A stretch of DNA of 21,344 bases from positions 1 through 21,344 of the forward strand of contig JAPLIW010000428.1 of NCBI GenBank assembly GCA_026388915.1. Reading direction: 5' to 3'. The number at the start of each line of letters is the position of its first letter. Position 1 is the first letter of the stretch. Under the pieces are notes generated by a model. The model was not told the origin of the DNA, did not search any database, and saw only the letters and a list, made by a program, of their open reading frames with translations. This document shows, piece after piece, positions 14,218 to 21,344 of the stretch. The translations under genes were made by a program, and so were the position numbers. The stretch is from Deltaproteobacteria bacterium. Its GTDB lineage: Bacteria > Desulfobacterota > SM23-61.

Positions 14218-15441
14218 TCATTGGCCATTGCCCATTGGTCCTTGATCATTGTTCAATGTCGGTTGGAGATAAGAAATTAGCGGCAGCGGCGCCAATCCGA
14301 TCAGAAATGTCGCAAAGAAGAAAACCGGGTAACCCAGGAAAGTCGCAGAGTATCCACTCAGCACCCCGGCCAGGGACCGGCCCAGACCGAATAAAATCGT
14401 GAGAAAGGCATAATGGGTGGCGCTGAATTTTTTGTCGCAGAGCTTCATGAGAAAGCTCAGGAAAGCGGCCGTGGCCAGGCCGATGGCCAGGCTCTCCAGC
14501 AGGGCTACGAAGTAGATGGAGAAACGCGGCGCATGGGGCAGCGAGGCGAAGGTGTAGCCCAGGCCGGCCGTGGCCTGCACCCCCCCCAGAATCCAGAGCG
14601 CTTTCAGGATGCCCCAGCGGGCGGTCAGGCTCCCTCCGGAGATCGCCCCGACGATACTGGCCAGGGTTCCCAGAGTGCCCACCACAAACCCGATCTCTCC
14701 CGGAGTGAACCCCCGGTCGATCCAGAAGGGGTTGGCCATGGCCACGAGCATGGCCTCGCCTACCTTGAAGAAGAGGATGAAGATCACCGCGGTCCAGAAG
14801 TTGGGCTTAAGGAAGAGTCTCTTGATGGGATCCACGTATTGCTCCCACATGGGGAGGGAGGCGGAAACCGCCGGCCTTTTCTGATGGAAGGAAGGAAGGC
14901 TGACCACGGCTAGAGCCAGAACCATCATGATGATCCCGGCGGCGATGAAGGCCAGGGACCATCCCATGGTTTCGCTCAGCATGACCAGAACTCCCCCGGC
15001 AGTGATCAGGGCCACCCGGTAGGCTGCGGAACGGATTCCGTTGGCCGGTCCGAGCTCTTTTTCATCCAGGATGTCGATAGTATAGGCGTCGGCGGCAATG
15101 TCCTGGGTGGCGGAGGCCAGGCAGATTCCGGCAAGGGCCAGCCAGAAAAGGGCCTTCTGGGACACCGGGTCGAGGAGGGCCAGGACCGCGCTGAAAAGAG
15201 CCAATAGCAGCTGGGCGGGGAGGATCCAGAAATACCGCCGGCCGAAACGGTCCACCAGGGGAGCCCAGAGGATCTTCAGGCTCCAGGCGAGTCCCAGGAG
15301 GCTGAGGAGCCCGATCTCCTCCAGGGAGATCTTCTTCACCCGGAAATAGACCGAAAGGAGGTTGTTGATCAGCCCGAAGGGAAGGCCTTCGGAGAAATAG
15401 AGGAGGGCGACGACGAAATATTTGGTCCGGGTGGAAAGCAC
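14218..15441 (-). CDS. ampG: AmpG-like muropeptide permease (MFS)
   Basis: Inner-membrane permease of the AmpG branch of the major facilitator superfamily; AmpG imports GlcNAc-anhydroMurNAc muropeptides from the periplasm. The 407-residue protein begins KYFVVALLYFSEGLPFGL, the family's characteristic first helix. It then shows the inter-helix motif LLGLAWSLKILWAPLVDRFGRR and the AmpG-typical CLASATQDIAADAYTID. About twelve hydrophobic segments are visible. The start is GTG with a GGGTAGGG site. NagZ, the next enzyme of the pathway, follows on the same strand. The last 12 or so residues (NNDQGPMGNGQ) and the stop codon are encoded by a CATTGCC-type heptamer array, so the original C-terminus appears to have been replaced or extended. 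Other PAT-family permeases are possible, but the context favours AmpG. Confidence 0.82.
   Translation of the reverse strand: MLSTRTKYFVVALLYFSEGLPFGLINNLLSVYFRVKKISLEEIGLLSLLGLAWSLKILWAPLVDRFGRRYFWILPAQLLLALFSAVLALLDPVSQKALFWLALAGICLASATQDIAADAYTIDILDEKELGPANGIRSAAYRVALITAGGVLVMLSETMGWSLAFIAAGIIMMVLALAVVSLPSFHQKRPAVSASLPMWEQYVDPIKRLFLKPNFWTAVIFILFFKVGEAMLVAMANPFWIDRGFTPGEIGFVVGTLGTLASIVGAISGGSLTARWGILKALWILGGVQATAGLGYTFASLPHAPRFSIYFVALLESLAIGLATAAFLSFLMKLCDKKFSATHYAFLTILFGLGRSLAGVLSGYSATFLGYPVFFFATFLIGLAPLPLISYLQPTLNNDQGPMGNGQ
14219..14260. repeat. Heptamer array overlapping the 3' end of ampG
   Basis: Six 7-nt units (CATTGGC, CATTGCC, CATTGGT, CCTTGAT, CATTGTT, CAATGTC) cover the last codons of ampG. 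Units CCTTGAT-CATTG are identical to units in the dppB-dppC spacer, where the array also begins at a gene's 3' end. Confidence 0.8.
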
Positions 15442-15456
15442 ACCCTACCCTTTCCA

Positions 15457-15484
15457 AATTCGGAATGCGGATTGCGGATTGAGG
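15457..15484. repeat. Heptamer array upstream of ampG
   Basis: Four 7-nt units AATTCGG, AATGCGG, ATTGCGG, ATTGAGG stand directly ahead of the ampG start. The words match those of the arrays at 3074-3108 and 9841-9868. Confidence 0.75.
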
Positions 15485-15570
15485 GTTAAGCAGTCCGGCT
15501 CAATGGAAACCAAGCAGGTTGTGCAACTACATAGGGTTCCCACTCCAATTGCTTTTTGAAATGTTTTATC

Positions 15571-15604
15571 TGTCTCCATCCGTGTTTATCTGGGTCCATC
15601 CAAG
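15571..15604. repeat. Decamer repeats overlapping the 3' end of the acyl-CoA synthetase gene
   Basis: The decamers ATCCGTGTTT and ATCTGGGTCC, followed by ATCC and preceded by ATCTGTCTCC (15569-15578), are of the type seen at 5834-5922. The stop codon and last few codons of the acyl-CoA synthetase gene (stop at 15586) lie within the block. Confidence 0.65.
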
Positions 15605-17124
15605 AAAATGGGGCCGTTCCTTTTTTCGGCTCTCAGCTCTCGGTGCAGAATCTTCCCGGTGGAAGACTTGGGAAGTTCGGACCGGATCTCCACCTGGCGT
15701 GGGACCTTGTAGGAAGCAAGGTTCTGTTTGCAGAATTCCAAGATCTCTTTTTCGGTCGCTGTCTGGCCCGGTTTCAGGCTGATGTAGGCCTTGGGGATCT
15801 CTCCTTTCACTTCGTCCGCCATGCCGATCACCGCCGCCTCGTACACCGCCGGATGGGCGTAGAGGACTTCCTCGATCTCCCGGGGATACACGTTATACCC
15901 GCCGACGATGATGAGGTCATTCTTCCGCCCCACGATGTAGAAATATCCATCCTCATCCTGTTTGGCCAGATCCCCGGTATGGACCCAGCCGTTGCGGATT
16001 GCCTCCTCGGTCTGCTTAGGAAGTTTCCAGTAGCCCTTGGCGGCGTTGGGCCCCTTGAAAAGGATCTCTCCCACCTCTCCTTTCCCTGCATCCTTCCCTT
16101 CTTTATTGAACAAGCGGGTTTGGACGCCGGGGACAGGGATCCCGATGGAACCCGCCTTCCTCACCCCGTGCACCGGGTTGGCGGTAACCAGCCCGGTCGA
16201 TTCGGTGAGACCGTATACTTCCAGGATCTCCGCGTTGAAGCGCGTTTCCCAGTTTTTCAGGAGTTCCACGGAGAGGGAGGCTCCGCCGGAGAGACCCATC
16301 CGGACGGAGGAGATATTCCAGGCCCCGTTTCCATAGGCATGGTGGAGGTAATTGAACATAGTGGGCACACCGGGAAACCAGGTGACCCGGTAGTCGACGA
16401 AGGCCTGGAGTACAGTTTCCGCCTGGAAGCGGTCCAGAACGACCACGGTTCCCCCGGAGCTCAGGCTCCCGAAAACCGGGCTGGCCACTGCGAAGACGTG
16501 GACCAGGGGCAGGACGGCCAGGGAGATGTCCTCCTGCCTGAGGCCGTAGCACCGGGCGATGTTGGGGCCGGAGAAGGTGAAGTTTCCGTGGGTGAGCATG
16601 ACTCCTTTGGGTGTGCCCAGCGTTCCGGAAGTGTAGAAAATGATGGCCTTGTCCTGAGAGGAAAGCTCCACGGGTTTGAGCGTGTTCGCCTTCGGGGCCA
16701 ATCCGGCAAGGGTCTTGAGGATCGACGGTTCATCCTCGCTCCGGAATATGGCCTGCCGGAGACCAGGAACCTGGGACCGGATTCCCTCTACGGCCTTCTG
16801 GAAATGGGAGGCGGCCAGTAAGAATTTGGCTTCCGAGTTGTTCAGGATGAAGGCGATCTCCCGGGGGGTGTAAAGGGGATTGATCGGAACCACCGCCCCC
16901 CCGGCTTTGATAATGGAGAAGTAGGAAAGGAGGGTATCCAGGCTGTTGGGAAAGAGAACCGCCGCGTGATCGCTTTTCTTCAAACCGAGGGCCTGCAGTT
17001 CGGCCCCCATCCGGTCGGTCACCTGGTCGAATTCCTCGTAGGTAAGGGAATTCTTCTTCTCCCAGAGGAAGATTTTGCTCCCGAATTCTTTGGCTCTTTC
17101 CCTTACAAAATCCACCAGGCTCAT
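15586..17124 (-). CDS. AMP-forming acyl-CoA synthetase
   Basis: Activates a carboxylic acid with ATP and CoA through an acyl-adenylate. From the chosen start (MSLVDFV at 17124) it is 512 aa. ANL-superfamily motifs are all present: P-loop YTSGTLGTPKG (164-174), VYGLTES (303-309), GWVHTGD (379-385), the hinge region GRKNDLIIVGGYNVYP (from 399), and the C-terminal catalytic lysine in PKSSTGK (Lys491). A GGGGGAGG site just ahead of 17124 decides this start; the first ATG of the frame, nine codons earlier, has none. The sequence suits a fatty- or aryl-acid ligase but does not fix the substrate. The C-terminal FLDGPR and stop come from a decamer repeat. It lies downstream of the SDR and TctC genes on the same strand, suggesting joint carboxylate metabolism. 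Confidence 0.9.
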   Translation of the reverse strand: MSLVDFVRERAKEFGSKIFLWEKKNSLTYEEFDQVTDRMGAELQALGLKKSDHAAVLFPNSLDTLLSYFSIIKAGGAVVPINPLYTPREIAFILNNSEAKFLLAASHFQKAVEGIRSQVPGLRQAIFRSEDEPSILKTLAGLAPKANTLKPVELSSQDKAIIFYTSGTLGTPKGVMLTHGNFTFSGPNIARCYGLRQEDISLAVLPLVHVFAVASPVFGSLSSGGTVVVLDRFQAETVLQAFVDYRVTWFPGVPTMFNYLHHAYGNGAWNISSVRMGLSGGASLSVELLKNWETRFNAEILEVYGLTESTGLVTANPVHGVRKAGSIGIPVPGVQTRLFNKEGKDAGKGEVGEILFKGPNAAKGYWKLPKQTEEAIRNGWVHTGDLAKQDEDGYFYIVGRKNDLIIVGGYNVYPREIEEVLYAHPAVYEAAVIGMADEVKGEIPKAYISLKPGQTATEKEILEFCKQNLASYKVPRQVEIRSELPKSSTGKILHRELRAEKRNGPIFLDGPR

Positions 17125-17188
17125 CCAGCCTCCCCCAAATTTATTCCCCATGTCCGGTTATACAAAAGTTATACTGCATAATCCGGTC

Positions 17189-17218
17189 TGTAGAGGCAAT
17201 TCATGAATCGCCCCTACA
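17189..17218. repeat. 30-bp palindrome between SDR and acyl-CoA synthetase genes
   Basis: TGTAGAGGCAATTCA is followed directly by its near-inverse TGAATCGCCCCTACA (13 of 15 pairs). It belongs to the same GTAGGGGCGAT palindrome family as 18062-18103. It lies in the 134-bp spacer and has no T-run, so it acts, if at all, as a transcript stem-loop rather than a terminator. Confidence 0.7.
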
Positions 17219-17258
17219 ATCCATGAGCTATGCCCTACGGGCTTTTTTCCATTCCGCA

Positions 17259-18038
17259 TTACAGAACGGTTCTTCCCCCATCCACAAGCAAACAAGCGCC
17301 GGTGATGAAGGCCGCCGCGTCGGAAGCAAGGAAGACGACCGGCCCGACAATGTCCTCGGCCTTTCCGACCCTTTTCAGCGGAGTCGAGTCCATGATGGCC
17401 TGCCAGGCCTTGGGATCCTTTAGGCGCGGAGCCGCGAGGGGGGTGGCGAAATAGCCGGGAGCGATGGCGTTGACGTTGATGTTGTAGGGGGACCACTCGG
17501 CCGCCAGGGCCTTGGTCATCATGATGATTCCGGCCTTGGTGACCGAATAGACCGAATTGGGAATCCCGGCCCGGACCAGGAAGCCGGCGGCGGAGGCGAT
17601 GTTGATGATCTTGCCCTGCCTCTGCTGAATCATCACTTTGCCCGCCGCCTGGGCGCAGAAATAAACTCCCCGGAGGTTCACCGCCGCCACCTCGTCAAAA
17701 TCTTCGGGCTTCACTTCCTCCGCTTTCTTCCGCACGTTGACTCCGGCGTTGTTGACCAGAATGTCGATCCTTCCCCATTCTTTCACCACGCGGTCCACCA
17801 TGCCCCGGATGGAATCCTCCCGGCGGACGTCGGTCTCGATGAACAGCCCCCTTTTTCCCGTCCTCCGGATCGCTTCGGCCGCCGCTTCCCCCGCCTGTGG
17901 GTTGATTTCGGCGATCACCATGTCGGCGCCCGCATGGACCAGGCCCTGGGCCATCCACAGGCCCAGCCCCTGCCCGGCGCCGGTAACGACGGCGACCCTG
18001 CCTTCAAGATTCATGGAAGGGAAACGAATCTCGGTCAC
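17259..18038 (-). CDS. Short-chain dehydrogenase/reductase (SDR)
   Basis: NAD(P)-dependent oxidoreductase of the classical SDR family, 259 aa. The cofactor motif TGAGQGLG is at residues 19-26 and NNAG at 96-99. The catalytic tetrad is Asn121, Ser149 (NIASAAG), Tyr164 and Lys168 (YSVTK). NVNAIAPGYFATP and the closing ITGACLLVDGG are typical of the family. The protein resembles gluconate 5-dehydrogenase and 3-oxoacyl-ACP reductase-like members, but substrate cannot be assigned. The start is GTG, supported by AGAGGA seven bases upstream; the internal ATG at residue 9 has no site. It sits between the TctC receptor and the acyl-CoA synthetase on one strand, with palindromes on both sides. Confidence 0.92.
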   Translation of the reverse strand: MTEIRFPSMNLEGRVAVVTGAGQGLGLWMAQGLVHAGADMVIAEINPQAGEAAAEAIRRTGKRGLFIETDVRREDSIRGMVDRVVKEWGRIDILVNNAGVNVRKKAEEVKPEDFDEVAAVNLRGVYFCAQAAGKVMIQQRQGKIINIASAAGFLVRAGIPNSVYSVTKAGIIMMTKALAAEWSPYNINVNAIAPGYFATPLAAPRLKDPKAWQAIMDSTPLKRVGKAEDIVGPVVFLASDAAAFITGACLLVDGGRTVL

Positions 18039-18061
18039 GCATTCCTCTTTTCACATCTTCC

Positions 18062-18103
18062 GTAGGGGCGATCACGCCATGCACTTCACGTGATCGCCCC
18101 TGC
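18062..18103. repeat. Long palindrome between the TctC and SDR genes
   Basis: GTAGGGGCGATCACG (18062-18076) pairs with CGTGATCGCCCCTGC (18089-18103) over all 15 positions, one being G-T, around a 12-nt loop. It fills most of the 67-bp spacer directly after the TctC stop. Without a T-run it is more likely a 3' stabilising or processing stem-loop. Confidence 0.75.
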
Positions 18104-18105
18104 CC

Positions 18106-19110
18106 TCATTTTTCCTGCAAACCCAGTTTCTTGATCAATCCCCCTACTTCCTCGTTCATCTTGACAATATGCTTGCCCAGCTCCTCGGGCCCCCGATAAA
18201 CGGGGGGCTGGTCCATCTGCCGGCTCACCCGGATGAAATCCGGGTCTTCCATGGCCTTCTTGAAGGCCGAATGGAGGGTCTCCACCACCTGGGGGGAAAG
18301 GCCTTTGGGGCCCACGACGCAGATGAGGCTGGCGGCGGTTATGTCATATCCCAGGTCAAGCAGGGTAGGAGCATTGGGAAAATCCGCCATCCGGTTCTCC
18401 CCGTATACGGCCAGCAGCCTCAGGGTTCCCGCCTCGACGTGCTTCTTCCACTCGGTGGTCTGGGAAGAAACCTCCACATGTCCCCCCAGAAGGTTGGCGA
18501 TCGCCGGCCCTCCTCCCTGGAAGGGGATGTGGATCCACTTGATATTCTCTTTGATGGCCAGCCGTTCCATGACCAGGTGCTGGGGTGTCCCCGCCCCCGC
18601 CGTGCTGTACCGGATCTTTCCCGGATTCGCCTTGGCGTAGTCGATGAATTCCTTGAAGGTCTTCAAGGGGGAGTCGGCCTTGACCACCAGCCCGTAAAGG
18701 TAAACGGCATACTGCATGATGGGGGTGAAATCTTTGGCCGAGTCGTAGGGCACCTTGCGCATGTGCTGGCTGAAGACCGCGCCACTGGGGAGGATTCCGA
18801 TGGTGTATCCGTCCGGCTTCTCGTTCTTGAGGGAAGCCATGGCCACGGCTGAAGACGCTCCCGGTTTATTTAATACTACGATGGGCTGTCCAAGGATTTT
18901 GCCCGCCGCCATGACCAGCGGCCGGGCACAGACATCGGTCGTTCCTCCGCCGGGGTAGCCGATGACAAAGTTAATGGGTTTGCTGGGGTACTTCTCCTGA
19001 GCCAGGATCGGATCGGGCACGCAGGCAAGGGTGCAGAAAACTCCCAGAATGACGAAGCTCCACACCGTCATTTTCTTTCTGATCCAGCTCTTCATCCAGT
19101 TTTTTCCCAT
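18106..19110 (-). CDS. Tripartite tricarboxylate receptor (TctC/Bug family)
   Basis: Periplasmic solute-binding protein, 334 aa from the ATG at 19110. A basic N-region (MGKNWMKSWIRKK) and a hydrophobic core end at PILA before QEKYPSKPI. Bug-family signatures are the YPSKPINFVIGYPGGGTTD opening, VVLNKPGASSAVA, KPDGYTIGIL, IRYSTAGAGTPQHLVME and PFQGGGPAIANLLGGHV. These proteins bind carboxylates such as citrate, aromatic acids or amino acids with two main-chain/water-mediated loops. The TctA and TctB membrane partners are not in this window; orphan receptors are common. The start is chosen for the GGAAGGGGG site; the frame runs 22 codons further upstream without one. The adjacent SDR and acyl-CoA ligase hint at uptake and activation of one acid. 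Confidence 0.92.
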   Translation of the reverse strand: MGKNWMKSWIRKKMTVWSFVILGVFCTLACVPDPILAQEKYPSKPINFVIGYPGGGTTDVCARPLVMAAGKILGQPIVVLNKPGASSAVAMASLKNEKPDGYTIGILPSGAVFSQHMRKVPYDSAKDFTPIMQYAVYLYGLVVKADSPLKTFKEFIDYAKANPGKIRYSTAGAGTPQHLVMERLAIKENIKWIHIPFQGGGPAIANLLGGHVEVSSQTTEWKKHVEAGTLRLLAVYGENRMADFPNAPTLLDLGYDITAASLICVVGPKGLSPQVVETLHSAFKKAMEDPDFIRVSRQMDQPPVYRGPEELGKHIVKMNEEVGGLIKKLGLQEK

Positions 19111-19830
19111 CTTGCATCCCCCTTCCTTGAAGTTTAAGCAAAGAACTCGAATCCGGCGAATGGTTACCTTGAGCATTTCTTTTCTTTTTCGCCGGGTTCT
19201 GCAGTTTGTCCTGATTCTACTTCAACCCGGAAGCCCTGGGTAGAAAAAAATGCATCCCTTTTGACATAGGAGATTGCGTCGTAACTTGTCATGCCTTTGG
19301 AGGCAGATACACATTAGTTTGTTTTTTATATCTCACTATGGGAATCCAAAAAGGAAAAATTTTATCCAAAAGTGGAAAATCTGTTTCCCTTTTTTGAAAG
19401 CCAGAAAATTCAAAAATACATAAATAACAATGGATTTGCCTCCTTTCCTCGTTGGCCTCCGTATTGCTTTGTTTCCATGGTCAGCATTCATCATTGGTTC
19501 ATTCCATGCCTAAATCTCAATTATCACCAAGAGGCAAGGGCAGGCTTGACCCTTTGCGGCAAAACCCTTGACAAAAAGGGGCGGAATTATTAAAGTGGTG
19601 AAAATTTGAAGAACTGATCGCTTGAGCAAAAGAACAACGAATTGACAAAAAATGGCAAATCGACTCCTCAGGTTGGTTTTATCTTCCCCTAACCAAACAA
19701 AAAGGCCTTAAAAGCATTTGGGTTTCTAAAAGGCAGGCATTGGCCGCTGATTTGCAAAACGTTCTTAAATATTGACTCACGAACCATTTCCCGGGGTAGT
19801 TTTTTCCCCGGGCTAGGTTCAAAAAAAGGA
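19111..19830. other. AT-rich gene-free spacer between divergent genes
   Basis: Between the minus-strand TctC start and the plus-strand beta-helix gene I find no credible gene; small open frames exist but lack ribosome-binding sites. A hairpin of CCCGGGG (19790-19796) and CCCCGGG (19806-19812) lies near the right end. A weaker promoter-like pair (TTGACA 19568-19573, 17 bp, TAAAGT 19591-19596) points rightward. The composition changes here from GC-rich to AT-rich and stays lower through the right edge. Confidence 0.45.
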
Positions 19831-19858
19831 TTGAAACAATTTTGTTGGAAGAGATAAT
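19831..19858 (+). promoter_or_regulatory. Sigma-70-type promoter of the beta-helix gene
   Basis: TTGAAA (19831-19836) and GATAAT (19853-19858), each matching five of six consensus positions, are separated by 16 bp. Transcription would begin near 19865, about 27 nt before the ATG at 19892, with the GAAGGAGGGG ribosome-binding site in between. The compact arrangement makes this the best promoter candidate. Confidence 0.6.
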
Positions 19859-19891
19859 GGGAACCAAAAAGATCCCTGAAGGAGGGGAAAA

Positions 19892-21344
19892 ATGATAATC
19901 GACAATGGATTTTTAAAAAAAGCGAGGGGGTTATTCCTGACATTTTGTCTTTTCCTGTTTTCTTCCTATTCAAATGAATGTCTCGCAAAACCGCCCTATT
20001 GTTCAGATGAATGCAATTATGAAAGTTATTGTGATACCTCCTGCACGAATGCCGAAGGGCAAGTGATTACCTGTTATCAATGGGGGGTTTGCGATCCGAA
20101 GTCGCTCGTGAAGACGTCGATCACAATCGACAAAGCGTACCCTTATCCCTTTCCAGACCCCTATGGATTTGGACTTCAGATGCTGTACACGATTGCCGTG
20201 GGCAAAGGTCATGAAGCCCTTTCTGTGACTACTCAATATTCGCCGGATGATGGTCAAACCTGGTATACCGATGAGGAGGCGCGATCTCCAATATACAACT
20301 GGGATAATATCCATGGGGACATTGAATGCGGTTCGGCAAAATATAATCTGATGAGTAACCGTACTTATACCCTGCGAGCAACCCTGAATTATCGAGACAC
20401 CTATGGATCGGTTTATCATCTTACTTCCAACCCTGTGAAAGCCACTGTGGAAAATTATAACCCACCGGTTTTATATAATAATGTCGGCCATATTCCTGAG
20501 CCTGACCAAGTCAATTGGAGAAATGCGGGGCTTTTACCATCCAATCGATCTGGCCTTCTTCCTGAGACCCCTACCGCAGCTCATGTGATTTTTGACGTCA
20601 CCTTGATGCCCGGAGCAAACATCGATGCGAAAATCGCCGAGGCGTTAAACCGGGCCCGGACCGAGTGGAGAGATCACGCCAGAACGTCGATCATTTATTT
20701 TCCTCCAGGTTCGTATCGAATCAAATCCCCCATCGTTTTGGGATCCGGGGACAGTAACATTATTTTCCAAGGAGCGGGAGTGAAAGGGCCGAATGCGACG
20801 ATTCTAGAATGCAACGTGGGGAAAGATGGCACCTGTTTCCAAATGCTCGGCTCCACCGGGGGCTCTCCAATATATAATCTCACCGCTGATATTTCCAAAG
20901 GAGATCAAGTGATTACGGGTAGCTTGCCTCTTTGCCCGCCTGGTTCGGACCGGCCAGATTGCTTTTCCGCGGGAAACTGGATTCATCTATGGGAGGCGAC
21001 TTTTCCCGCCCAAAGTGGGGCGGTGGTGGGACAAATTACTCAATTGGAAAGTGTTTCCCCAGACTTCAGAATGAAAGATGAGGCTTCCAAAGAATATTCA
21101 ACAACCTACGGCCTTCGAATACAGAAAATCCAGCCCGTCACCAATATTGGAATCGAAAATTTAAAGATTTATCGAGTCGATTCGTCCAAATCCTCGGACA
21201 ACCAATATGGAAGTGGCAGTAACTTCCTGTTCATTTATGCTGTGAATTGCTGGCTGCGGGGAGTGGAGTCGGAATTAACCTCCAGGCACCATATCCACAT
21301 CAGCCATAGTGCGCACCTAGAAATCAGTGGATGCTATTTGCATC
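19892..21344 (+). CDS. Secreted right-handed beta-helix (pectate-lyase-like) protein, C-terminus outside the window
   Basis: The frame is open from the ATG at 19892 to the last base (484 codons). A signal peptide (KKARGLFLTFCLFLFSS core) ends near CLA before KPP. A cysteine-rich segment follows: six Cys between residues 37 and 62 (YCSDECNYESYCDTSCT, then CYQWGVCDP). Next is a beta-rich region (about 70-215), and from about 230 a pectate-lyase-3-type start: HVIFDVTLMPGANIDAKI, ALNRARTEW, IIYFPPGSYRIKSPIVLGSG and IIFQGAG. Later strands (IGIENLKIYRV, FIYAVNCWLRGVESE, HIHISHSAHLEISGCYL) show the repeating pattern of parallel beta-helix coils. Such proteins bind or cleave polysaccharides or act as surface scaffolds; no catalytic residues can be assigned. 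It has its own promoter and lower GC than the genes to its left. Confidence 0.8.
   Translation, partial: MIIDNGFLKKARGLFLTFCLFLFSSYSNECLAKPPYCSDECNYESYCDTSCTNAEGQVITCYQWGVCDPKSLVKTSITIDKAYPYPFPDPYGFGLQMLYTIAVGKGHEALSVTTQYSPDDGQTWYTDEEARSPIYNWDNIHGDIECGSAKYNLMSNRTYTLRATLNYRDTYGSVYHLTSNPVKATVENYNPPVLYNNVGHIPEPDQVNWRNAGLLPSNRSGLLPETPTAAHVIFDVTLMPGANIDAKIAEALNRARTEWRDHARTSIIYFPPGSYRIKSPIVLGSGDSNIIFQGAGVKGPNATILECNVGKDGTCFQMLGSTGGSPIYNLTADISKGDQVITGSLPLCPPGSDRPDCFSAGNWIHLWEATFPAQSGAVVGQITQLESVSPDFRMKDEASKEYSTTYGLRIQKIQPVTNIGIENLKIYRVDSSKSSDNQYGSGSNFLFIYAVNCWLRGVESELTSRHHIHISHSAHLEISGCYLH

Noticed and set aside
17125..17151. First ATG of the acyl-CoA synthetase frame
   Set aside because: No ribosome-binding site; GGGGGAGG lies directly before the ATG at 17124.
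17232..17248. GCCC-TAC-GGGC followed by six T's on the plus strand
   Set aside because: Only a 4-bp stem, and no plus-strand gene ends nearby.
19111..19176. 22-codon extension of the TctC receptor
   Set aside because: The ATG at 19110 has the ribosome-binding site and begins a proper signal peptide.

Overview
The window looks like a chromosome segment of a Gram-negative, GC-rich bacterium, most likely a deltaproteobacterial (Desulfobacterota-type) lineage. The grounds are a 576-residue primary sigma factor with a long charged spacer, periplasmic solute-receptor systems, peptidoglycan-recycling genes, and intergenic palindromes of the kind whose chance translation reads IPAKAGIQ / IPAFAGMT. 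The taxonomy is inference from gene style; no rRNA or tRNA is present.

Layout. (1) 1-251, minus: start of a secreted protein cut by the left edge, preceded by a stand-alone LysM protein. (2) 252-1111: gene-free, with two copies, one intact and one decayed, of a ~130-bp palindromic MITE-like element. (3) 1112-2842, plus: rpoD. (4) 2843-3327: gene-free, holding a 262-bp element bounded by 31-bp inverted repeats. (5) 3328-5803, plus: a strong promoter, a long leader with an attenuator-like hairpin, a cold-shock protein, an RRM RNA-binding protein, a B12-binding-type radical SAM enzyme and a clear intrinsic terminator. (6) 5940-19110, minus: an unbroken run of eleven genes. In transcription order these are a TctC-type receptor, an SDR dehydrogenase and an acyl-CoA synthetase; then AmpG-like permease and NagZ (muropeptide recycling); then a complete peptide ABC transporter (binding protein, two permeases, two ATPases) and a secreted protein of unknown function. 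(7) 19111-21344: visibly AT-richer; a ~780-bp gap, then a plus-strand secreted right-handed beta-helix (pectate-lyase-like) protein that runs off the right edge.

Working together. AmpG plus NagZ imports and trims anhydro-muropeptides. The adjacent peptide ABC importer could return the freed peptides, though its substrate is not shown by sequence. The TctC receptor, acyl-CoA ligase and SDR suggest capture, CoA activation and oxidation or reduction of a carboxylate. RpoD, CspA-like and RRM proteins form a general expression neighbourhood.

The most unusual signal is in the gaps. Many spacers of the minus-strand run are filled with short tandem arrays of strict 7-nt or 10-nt period, or with long palindromes. 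The arrays lie at gene ends and in two cases supply the stop codon and C-terminal residues of the upstream protein. I see no clear new defence, phage or CRISPR system.
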